Source: Phenylobacterium sp. (GTDB lineage: Bacteria; Pseudomonadota; Alphaproteobacteria; Caulobacterales; Caulobacteraceae). From it: DNA of 54,592 nucleotides. The stretch covers positions 1 to 54,592 of the forward strand of contig NZ_JAICYI010000017.1 in the NCBI RefSeq assembly GCF_025934275.1, read 5' to 3'. The notes under the pieces are model-generated. The model made no database searches, was not told where the DNA came from, and saw only the letters and a program-made list of their open reading frames with translations. The position numbers and the translations under genes are program-made. Below are positions 8,299 through 15,728 of this stretch, in pieces (position 1 is the first letter of the stretch; every line of letters begins with the position of its first letter).

Positions 8299-9549
8299 TT
8301 ATTCGCCGAGCGCGGCGTAGGTCAGCTTCTGGAAGATCGGCAGGGCCGCGCGGCCGCCCATGCGCTGTCCGGTGGCGAGCTGCGAGGCCGCCTCGGGCCT
8401 CAGCGGCATGGAGTTCTGGATCAGGTAGATCATCACCATGTCCTGGACGGGGTCGGCCTGCCACCAGGTGCCGAAGGCGCCCGGCCAGCCGAAGCTGCCC
8501 TTCGAGCCGGCGCCCATGAACTCGAGCTTTTCCGGCTCCATGATGGTCGAGAGGCCGAGCCCGAAGCCCTGCGCCGCCCAGAACGGCAGGCCCATGAACG
8601 GGATCGCCCGCTGGGCCGGGGTGAGCCGGTTGGCGGCCATCAGCTCGACCGTCTCGGGCTTCAACAGCCGCACGCCGTCCACCTCGCCCTTGCCGAGCAG
8701 CATGCGGGCGAACGTCAGGTAGTCGTCGGCAGTGGAAATCAGCCCGCCGCCGCCGCCTTCGAAGGCGGGGCGCGTCTCGCCCATCGGCAGCGAGACATCC
8801 TCCAGGGGGCCGCCCTCCGGCGGGGCCCTGTAGAGCTTCGCCATGCGGCCGCGTTTCTCCTCCGGCTGCCAGAAGTCGGTGTCGACCATGCCCAGCGGCT
8901 CGAAGATCCGCGCCCGCAGCACCTCGCCCAGCGGCTTGCCCTCGATCCTGGCGGCCAGGAACCCCAGCACGTCGGTCGCATGGCTGTAGTGGAAGCGCTC
9001 GCCCGGCGGATAGCTGAGCGGCAGCGAGCCCAGCGCCTTCAGCCAGTCGTCGGGGGTCATGCGGCCCACCAGCGGCGAGCCCAGCCGCGCCTCGTGGGCG
9101 TGGGCGATCGGGCCGATCGAGGTGAAGCCGTAGGCCAGGCCCGCCCGATGGGTCATCAGGTCCTCGACGGTGATCTCCCGCGGGGCCGGATAGGTCTTGT
9201 TGAGCGGCCCCGTGGGCTCCTCGAGCACCTGCATGTCGGCGAGCTCCGGCAACCACCGGCTCACCGGGTCCTCCAGGCGCAGCTTGCCTTCCTCCATCAG
9301 CATCAGGGCCGCGACGGAGGTCACCGGCTTGGTCATGGAGGCGATGCGGAACAGGGTGTCGCGTGTCATCGGCGCCTCGGCCGCGATGTCGCGCTGGCCC
9401 AGGACGTTCACCTGCGCGATCTCGCCCTTGCGCCAGATCAGGGTCACGAACCCGGAAAGGTCGCCCGCGTCCACGACGCCCTGCAGCGCCGGCGGGATCT
9501 GCGCCAGTTTCTCGGCCGAAAAGCCGCCCGCCTGCTCGTCGCCGTACAT
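8299..9549 (-). CDS. Serine hydrolase, beta-lactamase (class C / EstB) family
   Basis: A protein of 416 residues of the PF00144 family of penicillin-binding-protein-like hydrolases and esterases. The nucleophile motif SMTK is at 71-74, and the second motif is Y188-S-H (FHYSHATDVLG) where beta-lactamases have YxN; this change is usual in the esterase branch. The C-terminal part contains GLGLSTIME and GWPGAFGTWW, which stand in for the third motif. I use ATG at 9549; an upstream in-frame ATG at 9621 would add 24 residues that are not a signal peptide, so the enzyme is probably cytoplasmic. An esterase role is likelier than antibiotic resistance. Confidence 0.85.
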   Translation of the reverse strand: MYGDEQAGGFSAEKLAQIPPALQGVVDAGDLSGFVTLIWRKGEIAQVNVLGQRDIAAEAPMTRDTLFRIASMTKPVTSVAALMLMEEGKLRLEDPVSRWLPELADMQVLEEPTGPLNKTYPAPREITVEDLMTHRAGLAYGFTSIGPIAHAHEARLGSPLVGRMTPDDWLKALGSLPLSYPPGERFHYSHATDVLGFLAARIEGKPLGEVLRARIFEPLGMVDTDFWQPEEKRGRMAKLYRAPPEGGPLEDVSLPMGETRPAFEGGGGGLISTADDYLTFARMLLGKGEVDGVRLLKPETVELMAANRLTPAQRAIPFMGLPFWAAQGFGLGLSTIMEPEKLEFMGAGSKGSFGWPGAFGTWWQADPVQDMVMIYLIQNSMPLRPEAASQLATGQRMGGRAALPIFQKLTYAALGE

Positions 9550-9628
9550 CGCCGCGTTGCTCCCGGGTTGCGCCTTGCCGGCGTTCACCTGGCATTGCGC
9601 AAGCTGACGGCGGCTCGTCAAGCGCTCG

Positions 9629-10168
9629 CTACTGGCGGGTCGGCGCCTCGTAGGTGGCGACCATCTCGCCTTTCGCGATCGTGTGGCCCTTCAAGGCGTT
9701 CAGCAGCTCGTCCAATCGCGTGTCCTCGTCCATCGGCAGGAAATCGTCGAGGGCGAAGACCTGGAAGTAGTAGTGGTGCAGCCCATGCCCGGGCGGCGGC
9801 TTGGGACCGAACCAGCCGTAGGAGCCGTTGTCGTTCTTGCCCTGGATCGCCGCCTGCGGCGTGACCGGGCGCGCGGCGTTGACGACGCCCTGCGGCAGGG
9901 CGGTGATCCCGCCTTCGATGTTCCAGATCATCCAGTGCAGGAACGGCTGCTCGCGCGGCGCGTCAGGGTCCTCCACGACCACCGCCCAGGCCTTCACGTC
10001 CGGCACGTCGGTCCACTGCAGGGGCGGGGAGATGTTGTCGTGGTAGGCCGAGTGCTTGTCGGCCAGGCGGCCGTCCGGGCCTTGCGCCGGACAGGTCACG
10101 ACCACCCCCGTCTCCAGGATCGGATCGACCTTCATGATGGTGATGGCTTCGCCGGAATGCTCGGGCAT
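9629..10168 (-). CDS. YbhB/YbcL family (PEBP / Raf-kinase-inhibitor-like) protein
   Basis: A protein of 179 residues with the PEBP fold. The ligand-pocket motifs are visible: [19 protein letters not shown] and FLHWMIWNI, followed by [21 protein letters not shown]. Bacterial members are cytoplasmic or periplasmic proteins of uncertain role that may bind small anionic ligands. The start at 10168 is chosen for the GGAGG seven bases upstream; the open frame continues upstream but is arginine-rich and non-homologous. It is divergent from panD. Confidence 0.9.
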   Translation of the reverse strand: MPEHSGEAITIMKVDPILETGVVVTCPAQGPDGRLADKHSAYHDNISPPLQWTDVPDVKAWAVVVEDPDAPREQPFLHWMIWNIEGGITALPQGVVNAARPVTPQAAIQGKNDNGSYGWFGPKPPPGHGLHHYYFQVFALDDFLPMDEDTRLDELLNALKGHTIAKGEMVATYEAPTRQ

Positions 10169-10310
10169 GACGCGCCTCCGATTGGGCCCCCTTGTGCGCC
10201 CCAACCGGCGGCGCGGCGGATGGTTTCGCCGCCGGCGTTGAACAGGCGCCCCGACGTGCGTATATCCGCGCGCGGCGGCCCAGGGGCGGCGTCCGGAGGG
10301 TCCACGCTCG

Positions 10311-10666
10311 ATGTTCGTCACTCTGCTCAAGGCCAAGCTGCACCGGGCCACGGTGACCCAGGCGGACCTCGACTACGAAGGCTCCATCGCCATCGACCGC
10401 GACCTCCTGGAGGCCTCCGGCATTCTGCCGCACGAGCAGGTGGACGTGCTCAACGTCACCACCGGCGCCCGCTTCACGACTATGCGATCGAGGCGCCGCG
10501 CGGCTCCAGGGCGATCGGCGTCAACGGCGCGGCGTCCCGGCTGGTCCAGAAGGGCGACAAGGTGATCATCGTCACCTACGCGATGATGCCGGCCGAGGAG
10601 GCCCGCAACTACGCGCCGAGCGTCGTGCTGCTCGGCGACGGCAACCAGATCAAGCAGGCGGCGTGA
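10311..10666 (+). pseudogene. panD: Aspartate 1-decarboxylase, broken by a one-base deletion
   Basis: PanD makes beta-alanine from aspartate for pantothenate and CoA synthesis. Frame 1 from 10311 (GGAGGG upstream) gives [20 protein letters not shown], then the self-cleavage site YEGS and [11 protein letters not shown]. After base 10480 the family sequence continues only in the next frame: [40 protein letters not shown], down to the stop at 10664-10666. Restoring one C after 10480 (ACGAC to ACGACC) gives [13 protein letters not shown], exactly the expected family sequence. This may be a genuine mutation or a sequencing error; there is no long homopolymer at the site. Everything else about the gene is intact. 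Confidence 0.88.
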
Positions 10667-11118
10667 TGCGCTGGTCCCTGGCGATGGGGCTGGCGGCCGT
10701 GGCGCTGGCGGCATGCTCGCCCGGCGCGCCGAAGGGCGTCGACAAGGACAAGCTCGATGACGCGGTCTCCGGGGCGATCGGCGATCCGGCGACCTGCGTG
10801 CTGATCGCCGAGCAGGCGAGCGGCAAGGTCGTCTACCGCTACAACACCGCCACCATCTGCGCCCGCACCCTGCCGTCCTGCGACGGCCCGGGGTCGCGCA
10901 CGGTCAGGGACCTGCTGGAGGCCACCCGCAAGGACGGCAAGCCGCGGCGGCTGAGCTGCTATTCGAGCGCCGACGCCTCGCGCGGCGTCGGCTGGGCGTC
11001 GGGGCCGATCCCCGGCAAGGGCCTGGTCTACGCCGCGGTGATGGAGGGCAAGCGCAGCTTCCCGGGCATGATGATGGCCGACCGCCTGGAGGGCCGCTTC
11101 AAGGACGTCGGCCTCTAA
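10666..11118 (+). CDS. Putative lipoprotein of unknown function
   Basis: A protein of 150 residues. The N-terminus (MRWSLAMGLAAVALAACSPG) is a lipoprotein signal with the lipobox LAAC, so it is probably anchored to the inner or outer membrane facing the periplasm. The mature part has four further cysteines (ATCVLIA, TICARTLPSCDG, LSCYSS). Its ATG overlaps the panD stop by one base (TGATG), so it is read in the same operon. I do not recognise the family. Confidence 0.7.
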   Translation: MRWSLAMGLAAVALAACSPGAPKGVDKDKLDDAVSGAIGDPATCVLIAEQASGKVVYRYNTATICARTLPSCDGPGSRTVRDLLEATRKDGKPRRLSCYSSADASRGVGWASGPIPGKGLVYAAVMEGKRSFPGMMMADRLEGRFKDVGL

Positions 11119-11125
11119 CGGCGGC

Positions 11126-11857
11126 TCAGCGGCCGAGCTCGAACAGCCCGGTCACGGTCTCCTGGATCGTCATCTCGCCCGGCGAGACCGGCGTCACGGG
11201 GACGCCCTCGGCCAGGCTCCGCGCCATCGGCACGGGCGGCGGCGGACCGCCGTAGGCCGCGCCTTCGCCCAGGCTGACCAGCCGCACGATGCGATAGCCG
11301 GTGGCTCGCGCATAAAGCTCGGCCTTCGCCTGCAGGGCCTTCACCGCCGCCAGCCGCGCTTCATCCTCCACCGGCCGGCGGTCGGCCAGGTCGAAGCTCG
11401 CCCCGCCCGCCGCATTGGCGCCGGCCGCCACCGCCGCATCCAGGATCGCCCCCAGCTTGCCGAGGTCGCGGGCCGTGACGGTCACCTGGTTCGTGGCCTG
11501 ATAGCCGGTGAGCCGCGGCGGCGAGCCCTGCTCGTAGGCATATTGCGGGTTGATCGACAGTTGCGCCGTGCGGATGTCGCGCTCGCCGACGCCGGCGCTG
11601 CGCAGCGCCGCCACGACCCGGCCCATCTGGCCTGCGTTGGCCCGCACCGCCTCGGCCGCGGTCGCCGCCTGGTTGGTCACCCCCAGGCTGATCCGCGCCA
11701 GGTCCGGCGCGACCTTCGCCTCTCCCTCGGCCGAGAGGCTGAGCGTCGTGGTGCGGAACATCGCCTCGGCCTCGGCGCCGGCGGGCTGGGCGAGCGCCGG
11801 GGGCGCGGCGGCGGCGAGCAGCAGGCCGGTTGCGCCCGCGCAGATCATGGCCCTCAT
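11126..11857 (-). CDS. SIMPL domain (DUF541) exported protein
   Basis: A protein of 243 residues with a signal peptide (MRAMICAGATGLLLAAAAPPALA). The SIMPL/DUF541 core follows: LSLSAEGEAKVAPDLARISL, VTNQAATAAEAVRANAGQMG, then DIRTAQLSINPQYAYEQG and a C-terminal segment LQAKAELYARATGYRIVRLV. The family (BP26/OMP28-like) forms periplasmic or outer-membrane-associated oligomers; members in pathogens are strong antigens. The start is supported by AAGGAGACCTCC. It converges with the lipoprotein gene with a 7-base gap. Confidence 0.9.
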   Translation of the reverse strand: MRAMICAGATGLLLAAAAPPALAQPAGAEAEAMFRTTTLSLSAEGEAKVAPDLARISLGVTNQAATAAEAVRANAGQMGRVVAALRSAGVGERDIRTAQLSINPQYAYEQGSPPRLTGYQATNQVTVTARDLGKLGAILDAAVAAGANAAGGASFDLADRRPVEDEARLAAVKALQAKAELYARATGYRIVRLVSLGEGAAYGGPPPPVPMARSLAEGVPVTPVSPGEMTIQETVTGLFELGR

Positions 11858-11963
11858 GGAGGTCTCCTTGGAAAGTTTGGCCGAGAGGGTCGCAAGCCGC
11901 GCCTGAACACAAGCTTTAAGCCTGCCCCCGGCGCATGCTAACCGCGCGAGCGCCGACGCTGCG

Positions 11964-12039
11964 GGGCCCGTAGCTCAATGGTTAGAGCCGGCCGCTCATA
12001 ACGGTCTGGTTGCAGGTTCGAGTCCTGCCGGGCCCACCA
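11964..12039 (+). tRNA. tRNA with CAU anticodon, probably tRNA-Ile2
   Basis: A complete cloverleaf with encoded CCA: acceptor GGGCCCG/CGGGCCC, D arm GCTC-AATGGTTA-GAGC, anticodon stem GGCCG/CGGTC with loop CTCATAA (anticodon CAT at 11997-11999), and T arm GCAGG-TTCGAGT-CCTGC. CAT can mean elongator Met or the lysidine-modified Ile2. C4-G69 and C5-G68 in the acceptor, with A37 and A38 in the loop, match the known TilS recognition features, and the whole sequence looks like the alphaproteobacterial Ile2 gene, so Ile2 is preferred. It is not initiator tRNA, since C1-G72-type mispairing and the GGG/CCC anticodon stem are absent. Confidence 0.93.
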
Positions 12040-12310
12040 GCCTTCGCTTGCTTCGCAAATTACGGCTTGGCGCGCGTTGTTCGGTGCATCGCCCGGCCCT
12101 CTGGCTATTTCGGCGGCGCGTCTTATCTATAACCGGCGCCGTCGATCGTGTGCCGCCAAGCCAGGCGGTCGATCATCCTCGACGTGGCGCGCTCCAGAGA
12201 CCGCGATGGCCACGCACTTCGCAGCGCCTTCGTCCGCCACGCCAGCCGCGCCGCTCGCGCGTCCGGCGGCGGCGGCGGCCACGCCCCTCGAAACCCCTCA
12301 GCGGAGATCA
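12040..12310 (+). other. Intergenic stretch downstream of the tRNA, no gene seen
   Basis: These 271 bases carry open frames in several phases, as GC-rich DNA does, but no homologous protein, terminator with a T-run, or second tRNA. The promoter for the following small genes presumably lies here. The last bases (GCGGAGATCA) are the ribosome-binding region of the next gene. Confidence 0.5.
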
Positions 12311-12643
12311 ATGACAGGCATGCTGAAAAGCGAACTCAGGGCCGACGACTATCGTGCGAAGGCTCTCACGGAGACCGGGCTGGCTCGGGCGAGCCGGCTC
12401 GTTCTGGTGCGCGCAAAGCATGAACAGGCCGCCTCGGTCTGGCGGGGCCTCGCCTCGGTGGAAGATCGGATAAGCGCGACCGCTCACCAGCGACAGGCAA
12501 TCGCCTCGTCGAAATCCAACGAGCCCCGCGCGGCCCAAGAGGAGACAGCCGATGGCCAAGGGTCAGAAGAGATCGAATCGCGAAACCCGAAAGCCCAAGC
12601 AGGCCAAACCGAAGGCGACGTCCAACCCGCGCTCGTTCGTTGA
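12311..12643 (+). CDS. Small hypothetical protein, overlaps the next gene out of frame
   Basis: A frame of 110 residues beginning MTGMLKSELRADDYRAKALT, with GGAG five bases before the ATG. Residues 1-75 have the character of small alphaproteobacterial helical proteins (YRAKALTETGLA... VRAKHEQAASVWRGLASVED). The last 30 residues lie over the following gene in another phase and look non-native (charged, Gln/Glu/Pro-rich). Either this is a true 92-base same-strand overlap or a late frameshift lengthened the protein. Function unknown. Confidence 0.5.
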   Translation: MTGMLKSELRADDYRAKALTETGLARASRLVLVRAKHEQAASVWRGLASVEDRISATAHQRQAIASSKSNEPRAAQEETADGQGSEEIESRNPKAQAGQTEGDVQPALVR

Positions 12644-12707
12644 GATCGCGGGCAGCGGCGCAAAGGGATCGAGCCCGCCGGCGGGCCGCAAGCCAGGGTC
12701 CCGGTGA
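12552..12707 (+). CDS. Small basic alphaproteobacterial protein (51 aa)
   Basis: A 51-residue protein starting MAKGQKRSNRETRKPKQAKP, very rich in Lys and Arg. I recognise this opening from small conserved alphaproteobacterial proteins of unknown function; such charged peptides could bind nucleic acid. AAGAGGAG lies eight bases before the ATG, a strong ribosome-binding site that supports this frame over the overlapping one. Its stop overlaps the GTG start of the next gene, so the two are coupled. Confidence 0.75.
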   Translation: MAKGQKRSNRETRKPKQAKPKATSNPRSFVEIAGSGAKGSSPPAGRKPGSR

Positions 12708-12895
12708 GCGTCCTGTCCTGGTTCCTGCGGAGCTCGGTCACCGAGGCTGAAGTGCGGGCGGAGATCTGGAGCCTGGGGACGCGCCATCTCGGCTGGCCCC
12801 TGGAAGGCGCGCTCGATGAGCTGAAGACGCCGGGGCTCTCGACCGAGCGTGCGCAGCTGCTTCGCGCCTGCGTTCAGAAGCTGCAAGGCCGCTGA
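12704..12895 (+). CDS. Small hypothetical protein (63 aa)
   Basis: A 63-residue protein starting at GTG 12704 (GTGA overlap with the preceding stop): MSVLSWFLRSSVTEAEVRAE, then IWSLGTRHLGWPLEGALDEL. It is helical and soluble, with no motif I recognise. Tight coupling to the upstream basic protein suggests a shared role. The 150 bases that follow up to the MFS gene contain no supported gene, only the ribosome-binding site of that gene. Confidence 0.6.
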   Translation: MSVLSWFLRSSVTEAEVRAEIWSLGTRHLGWPLEGALDELKTPGLSTERAQLLRACVQKLQGR

Positions 12896-13044
12896 CCGGT
12901 CCCGACGTCGCCGACAAGACCGACGTCGAGCCCGCCGCCGTGCCCGCCGGGCGCGCGAAGCGCTGAGCGCGGCGAAGCTCCCTCGACAGGTTGGCCGTAT
13001 GGCGCCACGGTCGCGGCGTCTGTCACATGCGAAGGGGAGGTCGC

Positions 13045-14490
13045 ATGGCGGCGTCCGACATCCGACCGGCGCGTCTTTTCGCGGGCAGCTGCGCAGCCAT
13101 CACGGCGCTGGCGTTCAGCTTCGCCGCGCTCTCGGCGGTGATGTATCAGCTGAAGAGCGAGTTCCTGCTCGACAACGCCCAGGTCGGGCTGATCGGCGGC
13201 GCAGGCCTATGGGGCATGGCGATCAGCCAGGTCTCGTTCTCGCCGCTCTGCGACCTCGTCGGCATGCGCAACCTGATGCGCCTGGCGCTGGCGGGGCACG
13301 TGGCGGGGGTCGCGCTGTTCATCTTCGCCCCGGGCTTCTCGATGCTGTTCGCTGGCGCGCTCGTGCTCGCCATCGCCAACGGCGTCATCGAGGCGGTGTG
13401 CAATCCGCTGACCGCCACCCTGTTCCCCGACCGCAAGGCCGGGATGCTGAACCGCATGCACCTGTGGTTCCCGGGCGGGGTCGCGCTGGGCGGGCTGGTC
13501 GCCTGGGGCATCGACCTCGCGCACATCGACTGGCGCGCCAAGCTCTTGATGATCCTCGTCCCCGCGGCGCTCTACGGCGTGATCTTCCTGCGCGAGAAGT
13601 TCCCGCCGACCGAGGTCGCCGCCGCCGGCCACAAGGTCTCCGACAGCTTCAAGGCGGTGGCCGCCTCGCCGCTGCTCTGGGCCTTCCTGGCGCTGATGAC
13701 CGTGACCATGAGCCTGGAGCTCGGGCCCAACCGCTGGATCCCGGCGGTGCTGCAGGCGGGCGGCCTGCCCGGCATCCTGGTGCTGGTGATGATCAACGGC
13801 GTCATGGCGGTGACCCGCGCCAATGCGCACGCCATCCTCAGCCGCGTCTCGCCGCCGGTGGTGCTGATGGTCTCGACGCTCACCGTCGGCCTGGGCCTCC
13901 TCGGGCTCAGCTATGCGACCGGGCTCGCCGCCACCCTGATCACCGCGCTGGTGTTCGCGATCGGCATAGCCATCGTCTGGCCGACCATGATGGGCTTCGT
14001 GGCCGAGCGGACGCCGCGCACCGGCGCGCTGGGGCTCGGCCTGATGGCGGCGGCGGGCTCGCTGGCGGTGGGCGTCGTCACCACGCCCCTGCTCGGCCGG
14101 ATCGCCGACGACCACCTGCCCGATGCGCTTTCCAAGCCGGCGGTGGTTCAGCTGGCGGGCCAGCTTCTCGCCGCGCCCTCCGGCAAGGCGCCGACGCTGA
14201 TCGCCGACGCCCGCACCGTGGCCGCGGCGCCGGGACCGCTGCCCGCCGGCGCCACCGGCGACCTCCTGCGCCGCGCCGCGGCCGGCGAGGCGGGTCCCGA
14301 GGCGGCCAATGTCGCCCAGCCGATGCTGGACGCGGGCGAGAACCACTCGGGGCTGCTCTCCTTCCGCTACCTCGTGCCGTTCGCCTTCCTGGTCAGCCTG
14401 ATCTTCGGCGTGGTGGTGCTGAGCGACCGGCGGGCCGGCGGCTACCGCGCCCAGGTCGCCAAGGCCCGGCTGGCGCCCGCCGCCGAATGA
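13045..14490 (+). CDS. MFS transporter, first gene of the 3-keto-glycoside cluster
   Basis: An inner-membrane carrier of 481 residues with about 12 helices. AGGGGAGG five bases before ATG 13045 fixes the start; the longer frame from 12991 adds an arginine-rich leader. Unusual is an insertion of roughly 80 residues between the last two helices (starting GRIADDHLPDAL, ending DAGENHSGLL), rich in Ala and Gly. The gene overlaps the following oxidoreductase gene by 4 bases (ATGA), so it probably imports the sugar derivative that the cluster handles. The substrate is inferred only from context. Confidence 0.85.
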   Translation: MAASDIRPARLFAGSCAAITALAFSFAALSAVMYQLKSEFLLDNAQVGLIGGAGLWGMAISQVSFSPLCDLVGMRNLMRLALAGHVAGVALFIFAPGFSMLFAGALVLAIANGVIEAVCNPLTATLFPDRKAGMLNRMHLWFPGGVALGGLVAWGIDLAHIDWRAKLLMILVPAALYGVIFLREKFPPTEVAAAGHKVSDSFKAVAASPLLWAFLALMTVTMSLELGPNRWIPAVLQAGGLPGILVLVMINGVMAVTRANAHAILSRVSPPVVLMVSTLTVGLGLLGLSYATGLAATLITALVFAIGIAIVWPTMMGFVAERTPRTGALGLGLMAAAGSLAVGVVTTPLLGRIADDHLPDALSKPAVVQLAGQLLAAPSGKAPTLIADARTVAAAPGPLPAGATGDLLRRAAAGEAGPEAANVAQPMLDAGENHSGLLSFRYLVPFAFLVSLIFGVVVLSDRRAGGYRAQVAKARLAPAAE

Positions 14491-15725
14491 GCCCGCCCGC
14501 GCTTCGCATCGGTTTCGTGGGCTCGGGCTTCATCGCGAAGTTCCATCTGAGAGCCTTCCAGAGCGTCCGCCACGCCCAGATCACCGGGATCTACAGCCCG
14601 ACGCCGGCCAATCGCGAGGCGCTGGCGGCCGCCGCCGACGCCGCCGAGCTCGGCCCCTGCACGACCCACGCCAGCCTGGAGGCCCTGTTGGGCGCGCCCG
14701 ACGTCGACGCCATCTGGCTGCTCGCGCCCAACGATCGGCGGCTGGAGGTGATGCGGGCGCTGCACGGCGCGGTGAAGTCGGGCCGCTCGAAGGTGCGGGC
14801 CGTCGCCTGCGAGAAGCCGCTCGGGCGCACGCTCGGCGAGGCGCGCGAGGTGCTGGCGCTCGCCGAGGACGCCGGCCTCGCTCATGGCTATCTGGAGAAC
14901 CAGGTGTTCTCCACCGCCGTCGAGCGCGGCAAGGAGATCGTCTGGCGCCGTGCGGCGCCCCTGGCCGGGCGCCCCTATCTCGCCCGCGCCGCCGAGGAGC
15001 ACTCCGGCCCGCACGAGCCCTGGTTCTGGCAAGGCGCGCGCCAGGGCGGCGGCGTGATGAGCGACATGATGTGCCACTCGGTGGAGGTCGGCCGCTTCCT
15101 GCTCACCGAGCCCGGCGCGCCGCGCGACTCGCTGATCGTCAAGGCCGTCCAGGGCTCGGTCGCCCACCTGAAGTGGACGCAAGACCGCTACGCCAAGTCC
15201 CTGGCCCGCGACTTCAAGGGCGTGGAGATGGCCCGCTTTCCGGTCGAGGACTTCGCCCGCGCCACCGTCACCCTCGAGGACGCCGCCGGCCAGGAGCTGA
15301 TCGTCGAGGCATCCACCTCCTGGTCCTACGTCGGGCCCGGCCTGCGCATCGACCTGGCGCTGCTGGGGCCCGAGTACGCGATGGAGTTCTCCTCGCTCAA
15401 TCCCGGCCTCAAGGTCTTCCTCTCCCGCGCCATCGCCGGCGGCCAGGGCGAGGACCTCGTGGAGAAGCAGAACGCCGAGCAGGGCCTGATGCCGATCGTC
15501 GAGGACGAGGCGGCGATCTACGGCTACATCGGCGAGGACCGCCACATGGTCGAGGCCTTCCGCCATGGCCGCACGCCGATCGAGACCTTCGCCGACGGGG
15601 TGGAGGTCACCAGGATCATCATGGCGCTCTACAAGTCCGCCGAGACCGGCGGCCTCGTGCGGCTGCCCGATCCCTCGCTTGAAACCTACGTGCCCGCGCC
15701 GGCGCGCGCGCCGATGGAGGCCTGA
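14487..15725 (+). CDS. Gfo/Idh/MocA family oxidoreductase
   Basis: A protein of 412 residues. The N-terminal Rossmann fold has the dinucleotide motif GFVGSGFIAKFH, the family lysine is in CEKPLG, and the catalytic-region histidine is in SDMMCHSVEVG. These enzymes use NAD(P) to oxidise or reduce sugars and inositols, often reducing 3-keto sugars back. The start overlaps the MFS stop (ATGA), and the GMC gene follows after 3 bases. The cluster context suggests interconversion of a 3-keto sugar and its parent sugar. Confidence 0.88.
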   Translation: MSPPALRIGFVGSGFIAKFHLRAFQSVRHAQITGIYSPTPANREALAAAADAAELGPCTTHASLEALLGAPDVDAIWLLAPNDRRLEVMRALHGAVKSGRSKVRAVACEKPLGRTLGEAREVLALAEDAGLAHGYLENQVFSTAVERGKEIVWRRAAPLAGRPYLARAAEEHSGPHEPWFWQGARQGGGVMSDMMCHSVEVGRFLLTEPGAPRDSLIVKAVQGSVAHLKWTQDRYAKSLARDFKGVEMARFPVEDFARATVTLEDAAGQELIVEASTSWSYVGPGLRIDLALLGPEYAMEFSSLNPGLKVFLSRAIAGGQGEDLVEKQNAEQGLMPIVEDEAAIYGYIGEDRHMVEAFRHGRTPIETFADGVEVTRIIMALYKSAETGGLVRLPDPSLETYVPAPARAPMEA

Positions 15726-15728
15726 GCC

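Noticed and set aside
10311..10565. An independent 84-residue protein
   Set aside because: It is the first half of frameshifted panD plus out-of-frame residues.
12849..14486. Open frame continuing upstream of the Gfo/Idh/MocA gene
   Set aside because: The upstream part is an out-of-frame reading of the MFS gene; the true start is the ATG at 14487 that overlaps the MFS stop.
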